Shown: positions 21,001 to 29,317 of the stretch, one piece after another
Position numbering within the stretch: position 1 is the first letter of the stretch
Layout of the letters: every line of letters starts with the position of its first letter
Assembly (NCBI RefSeq): GCF_024198235.1
Contig: NZ_JAKCFB010000004.1
Location: forward strand, 124,001 to 188,000
DNA length: 64,000 nt
Direction of reading: 5' to 3'
Source of the DNA: Myxococcus dinghuensis
Lineage (GTDB): Bacteria; Myxococcota; Myxococcia; Myxococcales; Myxococcaceae
The notes under the pieces: generated by a model
The model's input: the letters and a program-made list of their open reading frames with translations, nothing else
What the model was told of the DNA's origin: nothing
The model's database searches: none
Program-made: the position numbers and the translations under genes

Positions 21001-21306
21001 CGCCGCGGCGACCACGTGCTTGCAGTGGGGGCCGTACACGTTCCACGACTGGCAGGTGCAGGAGGACGTGGCCTTGCCACCCTCCAACATCAGCGCGACC
21101 TCGTAGCGCTCGCCGGACGAGCCGGCGACTTGTGCGCGGATGCGGTCCCCTTCCCGCTGGAGCCCGAAGACGCGCCGCGACTCGGCGACCTCCCGGCCCT
21201 TCTTGAAGGTGGTGGGTTGGACTTCGGCCTTCAGGCCCCTGAGCCACTGGGTGTCCTGAGGAGGGAGGGCGTCTCGGATGTCGACGGTGGATTGCACGGC
21301 TGGCAA
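18046..21306 (-). CDS. SWIM zinc-finger SNF2 helicase
   Basis: This 1086-residue superfamily 2 ATPase has an N-terminal SWIM zinc finger (C83, C85, C95, H97). A large middle domain follows, then a SNF2 core with DDMGLGKT (near residue 647), LDEAQ (near 744), [14 protein letters not shown] and, in the second lobe, [13 protein letters not shown] with TDRTHRIGQ. It is expected to remodel or translocate on protein-bound DNA; a link to repair or transcription is inferred only from the family. The start is TTG at 21306; a GTG three codons later is an alternative. Confidence 0.92.
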   Translation of the reverse strand: MPAVQSTVDIRDALPPQDTQWLRGLKAEVQPTTFKKGREVAESRRVFGLQREGDRIRAQVAGSSGERYEVALMLEGGKATSSCTCQSWNVYGPHCKHVVAAALIYAARFRPPPRPQPVAAPEPAAPASSASNEVVEPEVPVESDAPAVDAVNLPALAKVESWLGLSSQPDYEFFYRLTAANTNSGSRQWVVDVRRQDAQTKGPIHVKRLLQTGGRIAPADERVFMMLARHEHRYDSRIVLSDEDLSEVLDMLRQRRVIYRGTQLINTETPVRPQIRLESRPDGADARIELLFPDGVSYALKDVILLSGRRTWVIQGQNLHPVEPDFPPRLLRKWLLEPSMSFPTGQLDRVLTFFAAHLPRFRMSLKADDIEVDETVEPHFVLTLEGNPERVKVQLAARYGQTTAPVSPTATHLGYASGVGGDSRKLFRRREELERAAGKQLLDMGLRFDPQSHVFDAAGDVALEFWARGLASLPADWERFGVQAPKVRLRPKLKPRIRVGMSGVQWFDLDAEFVTDDQAVDLGAVRMWLDSGRRFVPLKDGTFAEADPAEIKRVADLLEEAGALPGRSRTRLPLHQAVALDLLADLGEFTEVEAKARQAMLELRETAGVPKVAVPEGLQATLRHYQEAGLSWLWFLRRHGLSGILADDMGLGKTIQSLSLLQKVANDEGRKPSLVVAPTSVLANWEREAERFTPGLKSMVWHGQDRKERAEDLKGMDLVLTSYALVRRDLDQLSQVGFRYVILDEAQNIKNADSATAQACKALPSETRLALTGTPLENRLSELWSIFDFLMPGFLGSADGFGDRYEQPIQVANDGTVKDRLRRRIQPFILRRLKTEVAKDLPPKTESVAWCEMEPGQAALYREVMEESRRKVNESIEKVGFKRSRVSILAALMRLRQVCCDPRLLKMPPGTLLPPSAKVERFMELVEDLVAEGHRALVFSQFTEMLELLKAEADKKGLRYLYLDGRTKDRMGKVDEYNRPDGPPLFFISLKAGGTGLNLTAADYVIHFDPWWNPAVEDQATDRTHRIGQTRAVISYKLITRGTVEEKILSLQRRKRDLAAGVLGGDSEEGARTLTEQDIQELFTET

Positions 21307-21440
21307 AGGCCCCTGGCTCCTGGCGCCGGGGAACCTTTGCCACTAGCACAGCAAGAGGTCGCCCGCTCGCGGGAAATGTGGATGAGTCGGCCAGCGGAAG
21401 CAGCCACCGACCTCAGGCTATGAGAGCATCAACGCTCGCC

Positions 21441-22427
21441 ATGACCCGGACCGTCCGCCCCCGTGTCTTCGTGACCCGCCAGCTCCCTGGAGAGGCCCTC
21501 GGCCGACTGGGCGAGCGCGTCGACCTGCGCGTCTGGGAGGAGGAGCTGCCCCCCTCGCGTGACAGGCTGATGGAGGAGGCGGCGGGCGCCGAGGGGCTCG
21601 TCACCTTGTTGACGGACCGGGTGGACGCTCGCCTGCTCGCCCTGGCGCCGGGCCTGCGGGCGGTCAGCAACGTGGCCGTGGGCTACGACAACATCGACGT
21701 CGCGGCCTGTACCCGGCAGCGGGTGGCGGTCGGAAACACCCCGGGGGCGCTCACGGAGACCTCCGCGGACTTCGCCTTCGCCCTCATCCTGGGGCTGGCC
21801 CGCCGGGTCGCGGAGGCGGACGCCTACGTGCGCGCGGGGAAGTGGCGCACCTGGAGCCCCACCCTGCTGTTGGGCACGGACGTGTACGGGGCGACCCTGG
21901 GCATCGTCGGCGCGGGGGGCATCGGCGCGGCGGTGGCGCGGCGCGCCCGGGGCTTCGGCATGCGCATCCTCTACACGAGCCGCGAGCCGAAGCCCGCGCT
22001 CGAGGCGGAGGTGGGCGCGCGGTGGGTGGACAAGGCCACGCTGCTGGCCCAGGCGGACATCCTCAGCCTGCACGTCCCGCTGACACCCCAGACGCGGCAC
22101 TGGGTGGGGCGCGAGGAGCTCCGCGAGATGAAGCCCGGGGCCCTCCTGGTGAACACGTCGCGCGGCGGCGTGGTGGACCCGGAGGCGCTCGTGGAGGCGC
22201 TGCGCGGCGGCCGGCTGGGCGGCGCGGCGCTGGACGTGACGGAGCCGGAGCCGCTGCCCGTGGACAGCCCCTTGATGACCCTGCCCAACGTCCTGCTGGC
22301 GCCGCACATCGCCAGCGCGTCACACGCCACCCGGGGGCGCATGGCCTCCATGGCGGTGGACAACCTGCTGGCCGCGCTGGAGGGAAGGCGGCCACCCCAC
22401 TGCGTCAACCCGGAGGTCTTCGCATGA
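21441..22427 (+). CDS. D-2-hydroxyacid dehydrogenase (glyoxylate/hydroxypyruvate reductase type)
   Basis: This NAD(P)-dependent dehydrogenase of 328 residues has the GyaR/GRHPR pattern: VFVTRQLP at the N-terminus, [26 protein letters not shown] for the cofactor, and catalytic residues in NTSRGGVVD (Arg), the downstream Glu, and PHIASAS (His). It probably reduces glyoxylate or hydroxypyruvate. The ATG at 21441 gives the typical N-terminus; an in-frame ATG at 21420 adds seven residues. Its stop overlaps the apt start by 4 bases. Confidence 0.9.
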   Translation: MTRTVRPRVFVTRQLPGEALGRLGERVDLRVWEEELPPSRDRLMEEAAGAEGLVTLLTDRVDARLLALAPGLRAVSNVAVGYDNIDVAACTRQRVAVGNTPGALTETSADFAFALILGLARRVAEADAYVRAGKWRTWSPTLLLGTDVYGATLGIVGAGGIGAAVARRARGFGMRILYTSREPKPALEAEVGARWVDKATLLAQADILSLHVPLTPQTRHWVGREELREMKPGALLVNTSRGGVVDPEALVEALRGGRLGGAALDVTEPEPLPVDSPLMTLPNVLLAPHIASASHATRGRMASMAVDNLLAALEGRRPPHCVNPEVFA

Positions 22428-22978
22428 ACCTGCCCGCCCCCAGCGCGTCCGACCCCACCCTCGTCGCCGACCTGAACGCGCGCCTGCGCGACGTGCCGGA
22501 CTTCCCCAAGCCGGGCATCGTCTTCAAGGACATCACCCCGGTGCTCGCCGACCCGCGCCTGTTCGGCCGCGTCATCCACGCCATGGCCGAGCCGTTCCGG
22601 GGCCGCCACATCACCAAGGTGGTGGGCGTGGAGGCCCGGGGGTTCCTCCTGGGCGCGCCCATCGCCCTCTCGCTCGACGCGGGCTTCGTCCCCGCGCGCA
22701 AGCCGGGGAAGCTGCCCCACCGCTCCGTGGTGGAGCGCTACTCGCTGGAGTACGGCGCGGACGGGCTGGAGATGCACGAGGACGCCATCCTCCAGGGCGA
22801 GCGCGTGCTGGTGGTGGACGACGTGCTCGCCACCGGCGGCACCGCGGAGGCCACCGCGAAGCTCGTCAAGCGCCTGGGCGGGGAGCTGGTCGGCTTCAGC
22901 TTCCTCATCAGCCTCGACTTCCTCGAGGGCCCCAAGCGGCTGGGGCCCGACAAGGTGACCGCGCTGCTGTCCTTCTGA
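22424..22978 (+). CDS. apt: Adenine phosphoribosyltransferase
   Basis: This 184-residue type I phosphoribosyltransferase salvages adenine with PRPP to make AMP. It has [14 protein letters not shown] at the N-terminus, [22 protein letters not shown], and the PRPP loop [16 protein letters not shown]. The ATG lies inside the stop of the preceding dehydrogenase gene (ATGA), so translation is coupled. Confidence 0.97.
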   Translation: MNLPAPSASDPTLVADLNARLRDVPDFPKPGIVFKDITPVLADPRLFGRVIHAMAEPFRGRHITKVVGVEARGFLLGAPIALSLDAGFVPARKPGKLPHRSVVERYSLEYGADGLEMHEDAILQGERVLVVDDVLATGGTAEATAKLVKRLGGELVGFSFLISLDFLEGPKRLGPDKVTALLSF

Positions 22979-23116
22979 CGCGCGGCCGCGCGCGCCGGGC
23001 GGGGCGGCCGGGCGGCCGGGGCCCCTACCCGCCCCCCGCCTGCCTGCTGCCAGCCTCCGGCGACATGCGCACCTGAGACCGGGCGGTGGAGACCCACCGG
23101 CCCGTCAGGAGGCGTC

Positions 23117-23968
23117 ATGCCCGAGGTGCGCTCCAGCGGGGGTGCCCGCATCCGCTACGACGACGTGGGCCAGGGCGAGCCCGCCCTGCTCCTCATCCCG
23201 GGCTGGTGCACCCGCCGCGACCTCTTCCAGCCGCTCGTGCCGCTGTGCGCGGCGCGCCGCCGCGTGCTCGCCGTCGACCTGCGGGGCCACGGCGACTCGG
23301 AACCGGGCCCGGGCGACTTCGACGGCGGCGCCATCCTGGAGGACCTGCTCACGGTGGTGGAGGCCAGCGGCGCCCGCCAGGTGGTGCCCGTGGCCCTGTC
23401 CCACGCGGGCTGGTGGGCCCTGGAGCTGCGCCGGGAGCTGGGCGCAGAGCGCGTGCCCCGGCTCGTCCTCCTGGATTGGATCGTCACCGAAGCGCCGCCG
23501 ACCTTCCTCGCCACGCTCCACGGGCTCGTCTCCGCCAACTGGAAGCGGGCGCGCGAGGACCTGTTCCGCGAGTGGACCGCCGGCGTGGAGCGCGAGGAGC
23601 TGCGGCGCTTCATCATCGAGGAGATGGGCGCCTTCCCCGAGGAGATGTGGGCCCGGGCCGGCCGGGAGATCTCCGCGGCCTACAGCCGGGAAGGCTCGCC
23701 GCTGCGCGCCCTCACGGGCCTGAGCCCGGCGACGCCCACCCTCCACCTGTACGCGCGACCGGACTCGCACGACTACCTGGAGGCCCAGGTCGCCTTCGGC
23801 GCCCACCACCCCTGGTTCCACGTCATGCGGCTGCCCGCCGTCAGCCACTTCCCCACCCTGGAGGTGCCCGCCCTCATCGCCGCCGGCATCGAGGCGTTCG
23901 TCTCCGGGCGCACCACCGCCGTCAAGACGGGCCCGGGCGTCGACCGAGGCACTCCCCTGCCGGGCTGA
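23117..23968 (+). CDS. Alpha/beta-hydrolase resembling cofactor-free quinolone 2,4-dioxygenases (HOD/QDO/AqdC)
   Basis: This is a 283-residue alpha/beta-hydrolase fold protein. The nucleophile elbow is ALSHAGWW (S95-H96) rather than GxSxG, and D120-W121 and H244 (SHFP) complete the active site. These features, plus LLDW, REWTAG, EEMG...EMW.RA.REI, GSPL and HPWFH, follow the order I remember for 1H-3-hydroxy-4-oxoquinaldine 2,4-dioxygenase, which cleaves 3-hydroxy-4-quinolones and releases CO without a cofactor. One difference is T32 in GWCTR, where HOD has a histidine. An ordinary esterase is the alternative. AGGAGG precedes the ATG. It lies 79 bases upstream of a tetR-MFS operon. Confidence 0.7.
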   Translation: MPEVRSSGGARIRYDDVGQGEPALLLIPGWCTRRDLFQPLVPLCAARRRVLAVDLRGHGDSEPGPGDFDGGAILEDLLTVVEASGARQVVPVALSHAGWWALELRRELGAERVPRLVLLDWIVTEAPPTFLATLHGLVSANWKRAREDLFREWTAGVEREELRRFIIEEMGAFPEEMWARAGREISAAYSREGSPLRALTGLSPATPTLHLYARPDSHDYLEAQVAFGAHHPWFHVMRLPAVSHFPTLEVPALIAAGIEAFVSGRTTAVKTGPGVDRGTPLPG

Positions 23969-23989
23969 CCCCACGTCCCCGTGCGCGGG

Positions 23990-24018
23990 TTGACGTCCGC
24001 CCCCGGCGCGTTTATAAG
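23990..24018 (+). promoter_or_regulatory. Sigma-70 promoter of the tetR operon
   Basis: TTGACG (23990-23995), a 17-base spacer and TATAAG (24013-24018) make one of the clearest vegetative promoters in the window. The expected transcript starts near 24025, leaving a leader of about 23 bases before the tetR ATG. Confidence 0.8.
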
Positions 24019-24035
24019 TTGGTCACACAACCAAC
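24018..24035. promoter_or_regulatory. TetR-type operator over the -10/start site
   Basis: GTTGGT and ACCAAC form a perfect inverted repeat with 6 bases between the arms. It begins at the last base of the -10 box and covers the predicted start site, so a bound repressor would block initiation. Autoregulation by the adjacent TetR protein is inferred. Confidence 0.7.
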
Positions 24036-24047
24036 AAACAAACGCGC

Positions 24048-24656
24048 ATGCCCCGACCGTCCAACACCGAAGAGCGCCGCCAGCAGATCGTCACGGGCCT
24101 GCTGCGGGTCATGTCGGAGCGCGGCTACGAGCGCGCCTCCGTCAACGAAATCGCGAAGGCGGCGGGGCTGAGCCCCGGCCTGGTGCACTACCACTTCAGC
24201 GACAAGCAGGAGATCCTCCTGGTGCTGGTGGAGCAGCTCGCGGCCCGGGGGCGTGCGCGCGTGGCGGCGCGGCTCGCGAAGCACCCGCCGGACGACGCGC
24301 GCGGCCGGGTGGACGCGTTCCTGGACGCCTTCCTCGCGGTGGGGGCGGACGCGGACGTGGACGCGGTGGCCAGTTGGGTCACCATCAGCGCGGAGGCCAT
24401 CCGCCAGCCGGAGGTCCGCGCCGCCTACGAGCAGGTGGTGCGCTCGGACCTGGAGCAGTTGGAGTCGCTCGTGGCGGCGCTCGTCGGCAAGCGGCGCGCG
24501 CGGGCCCTGGCCGCGGGCCTGTTCGCGGCGGTGCAGGGCTACTTCGTCCTCTCCGCCAGCGCCCCGGGCCTCATCCCTCCCGGCTCCGCGGCGAACACCG
24601 TGAAGCACATGGCCGCGGGCCTGCTGGACACGGCCGACGCGAGGGAGCGCGCATGA
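24048..24656 (+). CDS. TetR family transcriptional regulator
   Basis: This 202-residue protein has an N-terminal TetR helix-turn-helix (about 10-55; RRQQIVTGLLRVMSERGY, then VNEIAKAAGLSPGLVHYHF). A helical ligand domain follows that resembles the BetI-like C-terminal class. It begins the operon tetR-MFS-coaD-MBL, in which each gene overlaps the next by 4 bases, and an operator-like palindrome covers its promoter. The ligand is unknown. The upstream quinolone-dioxygenase-like gene suggests an aromatic or quinolone effector, but that is a guess. Confidence 0.93.
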   Translation: MPRPSNTEERRQQIVTGLLRVMSERGYERASVNEIAKAAGLSPGLVHYHFSDKQEILLVLVEQLAARGRARVAARLAKHPPDDARGRVDAFLDAFLAVGADADVDAVASWVTISAEAIRQPEVRAAYEQVVRSDLEQLESLVAALVGKRRARALAAGLFAAVQGYFVLSASAPGLIPPGSAANTVKHMAAGLLDTADARERA

Positions 24657-25864
24657 AGACGCCCGCCAAGCTGGGGCTGCTGTCGAGCCTCTACCTGTCG
24701 CAGGGGCTGCCCTTCGGCTTCTTCACGCAGGCGCTCCCGGTGCTGCTGCGCCACCAGGGGCTGTCGCTGCCGGCCATCGGCCTGACGCACCTGCTCGCGC
24801 TGCCGTGGGCGCTGAAGTTCCTCTGGGCGCCGCTCATGGACCGGCACGGGTCGGCGCGCTGGGGCCGGCGGCGCGGCTACATCCTCCCCCTGCAGCTCCT
24901 GGCCGCGGGCCTGCTGCTGTCGCTCGCGTTGCCCGAGGGCACGGTGGACACCCGCTGGCTCATGGCGGCCGTGCTGGGCGTCAACCTGCTCGCGGCCACC
25001 CAGGACGTGGCGACGGACGGGCTCGCCGTGCATCTGCTGTCGCCGTCCGAGCGGGGCTGGGGCAACGGCATCCAGGTGGCCGCGTACCGCGTGGGCATGA
25101 TCCTGGGCGGCGGCGTCATGCTCGCCATCTTCGACCAGACGGGCTGGCGCGTGACGTTCCTCGCCCTGGGCGCGACGCTGCTCCTCGCCACCCTCCCCAT
25201 CGCGCTGCACCGCGAGCAGCCCTCGCCAGCGCCCGGGCACCAGAGCCTGGGCCTCGCCTGGTGGTGGCAGCAGCCCGGCGCGGCGGCCTGGCTCGCGCTG
25301 CTCGTCGCGTACAAGGCGGGAGAGGCGCTCGCCACGGGCATGCTCCGCACCTTCCTCGTGGACCAGGGGATGACGCTCACGGACATCGCGTGGATGCTGG
25401 GTGGTGTGGGCTTCACCGCGGGGCTCGTGGGCGCGCTCATCGGCGGCAGCCTCGTGGTGCGGATGGGTCGGCGTCACGCCCTGCGGGTGTTCGGCGTCAT
25501 CCAGGCGGGCGCGGTGCTGCTGTACGCCGTCGTCGCCAGCGGCCAGGCCTCGCGCGCGTGGCTCACGCTCGCCTGCGGCGTGGAGCACGTGGCCAGCGGC
25601 ATGGCGACCGCCACGCTCTTCACCGCGATGATGGACCGGTGCCGGCCGGACCACGCCGCCACGGACTACACGGTGCAGGCCTCGCTCGTGGTGCTCGCCA
25701 CGGGGGCGGCGGCGGCGCTCAGCGGCTTCAGCGCGCAGGCGCTCGGCTACACGGGCCACTTCGTCCTGTCCGCCCTGCTCTGCGTCGCGGGGGTGCTCTG
25801 CGTCAGCCCCGCCCTCTCTTCGCGGTGGGCCCCCCACCCCGACCTCCCCGAGGTGTCGCCATGA
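24653..25864 (+). CDS. MFS transporter, AmpG/RhtX-like
   Basis: This 403-residue integral membrane protein has about 12 hydrophobic segments. The N-terminal SLYLSQGLPFGFFTQALPV, WALKFLWAPLMDR with RRGY, and ATQDVATDG match the AmpG (muropeptide permease) and RhtX/FptX (siderophore uptake) branch of the major facilitator superfamily. It therefore probably imports a muropeptide, siderophore or similar compound across the inner membrane. Its ATG overlaps the tetR stop, which makes TetR its likely regulator. Confidence 0.87.
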   Translation: MKTPAKLGLLSSLYLSQGLPFGFFTQALPVLLRHQGLSLPAIGLTHLLALPWALKFLWAPLMDRHGSARWGRRRGYILPLQLLAAGLLLSLALPEGTVDTRWLMAAVLGVNLLAATQDVATDGLAVHLLSPSERGWGNGIQVAAYRVGMILGGGVMLAIFDQTGWRVTFLALGATLLLATLPIALHREQPSPAPGHQSLGLAWWWQQPGAAAWLALLVAYKAGEALATGMLRTFLVDQGMTLTDIAWMLGGVGFTAGLVGALIGGSLVVRMGRRHALRVFGVIQAGAVLLYAVVASGQASRAWLTLACGVEHVASGMATATLFTAMMDRCRPDHAATDYTVQASLVVLATGAAAALSGFSAQALGYTGHFVLSALLCVAGVLCVSPALSSRWAPHPDLPEVSP

Positions 25865-26358
25865 CCATCGCCGTCTACGCCGGCAGCTTCGACCCCATCA
25901 CCTCCGGGCACCTGTCCGTCATCCGACAGGCCGCGCGCCTGTTCGGGCACGTCGTGGTCATCGTCGCCGTCAACCCCGCCAAGAACACCCTGCTCACGCC
26001 GGACGAGCGCGTGGCCCTGGTGCGCGACGCGGTGGCCATGCACCCCAACGTCACCGTCGCGCGGACGGACGGCCTCATCGTCGACTACGCGCGGGCCATC
26101 GGCGCCAGCGTCCTCCTGCGGGGGGTGCGCGGGGCGACGGACGCGCAGTTCGAGACGGAGCTGGCGCAGAACAACCGCGCGCTCGCGCCCGAAATCTCCA
26201 CCCTCTTCCTGCCCGCCGAGGCCCACCTGGCCGAGGTGAGCAGCAGCGCCCTCAAGTCCCGCGCCGCGAACGGCGAGGACGTCTCCTCCTTCTGTCCGCC
26301 CGCCGTCGCGGCCATGCTGCGCGAGCGCCTGCACCCCTCCCTCCGGAGCCCGACATGA
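25861..26358 (+). CDS. coaD: Pantetheine-phosphate adenylyltransferase
   Basis: This 165-residue nucleotidyltransferase transfers AMP from ATP to 4'-phosphopantetheine, the fourth step of CoA synthesis. It has AGSFDPITSGH (T14 to H17 as the TxGH motif), LLRGVRGATDAQFE, and SSSALKS in the place of the family's ISSTxVR. The length is normal. Its ATG overlaps the MFS stop and its own stop overlaps the next start, so an essential gene lies inside a TetR-controlled operon unless an internal promoter exists. Confidence 0.96.
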   Translation: MTIAVYAGSFDPITSGHLSVIRQAARLFGHVVVIVAVNPAKNTLLTPDERVALVRDAVAMHPNVTVARTDGLIVDYARAIGASVLLRGVRGATDAQFETELAQNNRALAPEISTLFLPAEAHLAEVSSSALKSRAANGEDVSSFCPPAVAAMLRERLHPSLRSPT

Positions 26359-27101
26359 GCCTGTCCTTCATCCCCCTGGGCGTGGGCGACGCCTTCTCCG
26401 CCCTCTTCTATTCGTCCTGCCTCGCCGTGGAGGCCGAGGACCAGGTCCTCCTCATCGACTGTCCGCACCCCATCCGGAAGATGATGCGCGAGGCGTCGCT
26501 GTCCTCGGGCGTGCCGCTCGACGTGGACCGCGTCAGCGCCGTGGCCCTCACCCACCTGCACGCGGACCACTCCTCCGGACTGGAGGGGCTGGGCTACTTC
26601 TCCTTCTTCGTGCTGAAGCGGAAGCTGGAGCTGCTGGCGCACCCGGCCGTGGCCGACCGGCTGTGGGCGGGGCACCTGGCCGCGGGCATGGAGTGTCTCA
26701 TCGAGAAGCGCGGCGAGCCGCCCAACCCCAAGCACTTCGAGGACTACTTCGAGCACACGCCGCTCTCCACGGAGGCGTCCGTGCGGCACGGCCCCTTCCT
26801 CATCGAGGCGCGCATGACGTACCACCACGTGCCCACCACCGCGCTGCGCATCCACGCGGGCGGCCGGTGCCTGGGCTACAGCGCGGACACCGCCTTCGAC
26901 GAGGGCCTCATCTCCTGGCTGGGCAAGGCCGACCTCGTCATCCACGAGACGAACTACGGCGTCCACACGCCCTACGAGAAGCTCGCCGCGCTGCCCGCGG
27001 AAACACGCGCGCGCATGCGCCTCATCCACTACCCCGACGACTTCGACACCCAGGCCAGCGTCATCGAGCCGCTGGTCCAGGGCCGCCGCTACACCGTCTG
27101 A
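26355..27101 (+). CDS. Metallo-beta-lactamase-fold hydrolase (RNase Z-like)
   Basis: This 248-residue protein has the metal motif THLHADH (H67, H69, D71, H72) and a later YSADTAFDEG. ADLVIHETN follows, a segment shared with RNase Z and phosphodiesterase-like MBL proteins. It is soluble with no signal peptide. The substrate cannot be assigned; tRNA 3' processing is possible but the protein is short of the RNase Z exosite. It ends the tetR operon and is followed by a strong terminator. Confidence 0.85.
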   Translation: MSLSFIPLGVGDAFSALFYSSCLAVEAEDQVLLIDCPHPIRKMMREASLSSGVPLDVDRVSAVALTHLHADHSSGLEGLGYFSFFVLKRKLELLAHPAVADRLWAGHLAAGMECLIEKRGEPPNPKHFEDYFEHTPLSTEASVRHGPFLIEARMTYHHVPTTALRIHAGGRCLGYSADTAFDEGLISWLGKADLVIHETNYGVHTPYEKLAALPAETRARMRLIHYPDDFDTQASVIEPLVQGRRYTV

Positions 27102-27120
27102 CGCCCCGGCCGGAGCGGGA

Positions 27121-27151
27121 GGCGCCCGTCCCACCACCGCGGACGGGCGCC
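27121..27151. terminator. Bidirectional terminator between MBL and amylase genes
   Basis: GGCGCCCGTCC and GGACGGGCGCC form a perfect 11-bp stem with a 9-base loop between converging genes. Confidence 0.8.
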
Positions 27152-27174
27152 CCGGGACGTCGTGGGACTGCTCG

Positions 27175-29076
27175 CTACTGCGAGAAGATGAGCAGCGAGT
27201 AGGGGCCGATGGCGAACGAGGCGTTGTTGGCCATGCCGTCCTTCGCGCCGCTGTAGGCCGCGGTGTTCGCGGACGCGGTGTTCCCGAAGTCGCTCGAGTA
27301 CCCGTTCCAGTCGCTGTTGAAGCGCAGGTACCAGGTGCCGGTGCGCGGGAAGCCGATGTTGTAGCTGGGGAAGTAGGTGCCGCTGAAGTTGGCCACGACG
27401 ATCACGTCGTCGCCCGCGCCGCCGCTCTCCCAGCGGTGGTAGGCAATCACCTTGTTGGTGTTGTTGACGTGGTGGACGTTGACGTTGGCGCCGCGCAGGC
27501 CGCGCGTGTTGTTGAACCAGTTGCGGCGCAGGCGGATGAGGTCGCGGTAGAGCGTGGTGATGCCGCCGTAGGTGGTCGCCTTGGCCCAGTCCACCGGGTC
27601 GCTGTCGGAGAAGTAGCCGTCCTCGAGGAACTCCTGGCCCTGGAAGAGCATGGGGATGCCCGGGGACGTCAGGGCGATGCCCGCGCCCAGCGTGGAGCGC
27701 TTCTTGGCGGCCCAGCTCCCCGCGTTGCCCGGCCAGATCTCCTCCGGCACGCGCGAGTGGCCGTTGGCGACCTCGTCGTGGCTCTCCGTGTAGATGATGC
27801 GCGCGTGGCCGCGCCCGCTGAAGCGCTGGGTGATGGCGTCGCGCACCGCGGTCATGTTCCGGTTGGCGTCGTTCTGCTCGATGATGGCCGTGCGGACGGG
27901 GTGCACGAACTCACCGGCCCACTGCGCGTCGAAGCCCGCGCCGCCCGTGTTGTCGTCGCTGTTCCCGTCGGTGATGGAGTTGCCGCCGCCGAAGTCCTCC
28001 GCGATGGAGATCTTCCAGCCGCGCGTGGCGTCGATCTCCCGGTTGATGGAGCGGAACACCGGCCACGCCTCGGGGATGGCGTTGGAGCCGTCCGACGTGC
28101 GCATGTACTTGGTGGCGTCCCAGCGCAGGCCGTCGCCCCGGTAGTTGTCCAGCAGGTTCATCATCGAGTCGCGGATGTAGCTGCGCACGCCCGCGCGGCC
28201 GTAGTCCGGGCGCGTGTCGCCCCACGGCGTCGACTTGCGCCAGTCCGTGAAGAAGTACTCGCCGCCCGAACCCAGGCAGTCGCCGCTGAAGCACCACATG
28301 GGCAGGTCGCTCGGGCCGTAGTGGTTGTGCACCACGTCGAAGATGACGGCGATGCCCCGGTAGTGCGCCTCGTCGACGAAGCGCTTCATGTCGTTGGGCG
28401 ACCCGTAGGCGCTCTCCGGCGCATAGGGGTACGCGGCGTTGTAGCCCCAGGAGAAGTCACCCGCGAACTCGAACGCGGGCATCACCTGCACCACGTTCAC
28501 CCCCAACGCCTGCAGGTGGTTGAGCTTCGCGATGGCGCTGGTCCAGTTGCCCGGCCCGAAGCCCGGCGAGTCGAAGAAGGTCCCCACGTGCATCTCGTAG
28601 ATGACCATCTCGTTGAAGCCCGGCGTGCTGAACTGCTGCGCGTTCCAGTAGTACTCGCCGTGGTCGAAGATGATGCTCGCGCCGGTGGAGTTCTCCTGCC
28701 AGTTCGACCGGGGGTCCGCCCGCTCCGCGTCGCTGCCCCACTGGTTGCGGGTGACGAACTTGTACTTCTGCCCCTTCACCGCGCCGGCGACGTCGCCGGA
28801 GAAGTACTCGGACGTCCCCTCCTTGCTCAGCTCCAGCGTGTTCCAACTGCTGAAGTCGCCCTTCACGAAGACCTTCGAGGCCAGCGGCGCCCAGACTCGG
28901 AACGTCGTGCCTCCCGAGTAGACGACTGCGCCCATGCCCGGTCGGCTCGACGCCGCGAGCTGCTGGCCGACCTGCGCCGTCTCCCCGAAGGAGCCCTGTT
29001 GAGTCGGAAGCGCGGACTCGCCACAGCCGAACAGCCCGGCCAGGAGCAACGCGCCCCACACCTTGTTGTGTCGCAT
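27175..29076 (-). CDS. GH13 alpha-glucan-active lipoprotein with CBM48-like domain
   Basis: This 633-residue lipoprotein has signal sequence LLAGLFG-C18. Residues about 48-140 form an N-terminal beta-sandwich like CBM48 (TTFRVWAPLASKVFVKGDF). The GH13 barrel has DVVHNHYG, nucleophile D320 (LRWDATKYM), acid/base E360 (IAEDF) and D434 in ESHDE, followed by a C-terminal beta domain. The arrangement resembles branching-enzyme or trehalohydrolase-like subfamilies, but export as a lipoprotein points to degradation of external starch or glycogen. AGGGAGG precedes the ATG. It stands alone, facing away from the 5'-nucleotidase gene. Confidence 0.9.
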   Translation of the reverse strand: MRHNKVWGALLLAGLFGCGESALPTQQGSFGETAQVGQQLAASSRPGMGAVVYSGGTTFRVWAPLASKVFVKGDFSSWNTLELSKEGTSEYFSGDVAGAVKGQKYKFVTRNQWGSDAERADPRSNWQENSTGASIIFDHGEYYWNAQQFSTPGFNEMVIYEMHVGTFFDSPGFGPGNWTSAIAKLNHLQALGVNVVQVMPAFEFAGDFSWGYNAAYPYAPESAYGSPNDMKRFVDEAHYRGIAVIFDVVHNHYGPSDLPMWCFSGDCLGSGGEYFFTDWRKSTPWGDTRPDYGRAGVRSYIRDSMMNLLDNYRGDGLRWDATKYMRTSDGSNAIPEAWPVFRSINREIDATRGWKISIAEDFGGGNSITDGNSDDNTGGAGFDAQWAGEFVHPVRTAIIEQNDANRNMTAVRDAITQRFSGRGHARIIYTESHDEVANGHSRVPEEIWPGNAGSWAAKKRSTLGAGIALTSPGIPMLFQGQEFLEDGYFSDSDPVDWAKATTYGGITTLYRDLIRLRRNWFNNTRGLRGANVNVHHVNNTNKVIAYHRWESGGAGDDVIVVANFSGTYFPSYNIGFPRTGTWYLRFNSDWNGYSSDFGNTASANTAAYSGAKDGMANNASFAIGPYSLLIFSQ

Positions 29077-29317
29077 GGTGACAACCTCCCTGTGTGTTCA
29101 GGGGGCGTCCTAGCAACCGCAGTGAAGTGCGAGCAAACCGCCTTCAAGTGAATTCTGTAACTTTCGGCCATGACACACTGTGCCACCCCTCCAGGATTCC
29201 CCGCGCGAGCGGCAACCCGAGGTAGGGGCATGGCGGGTGTGCTCGCCTTCGACGCGTGAGTGCGCTACTCCCGCGAGCCCGGCGCCGCCCGGGCGCCCCA
29301 GGAGAGAACGACTCGCG

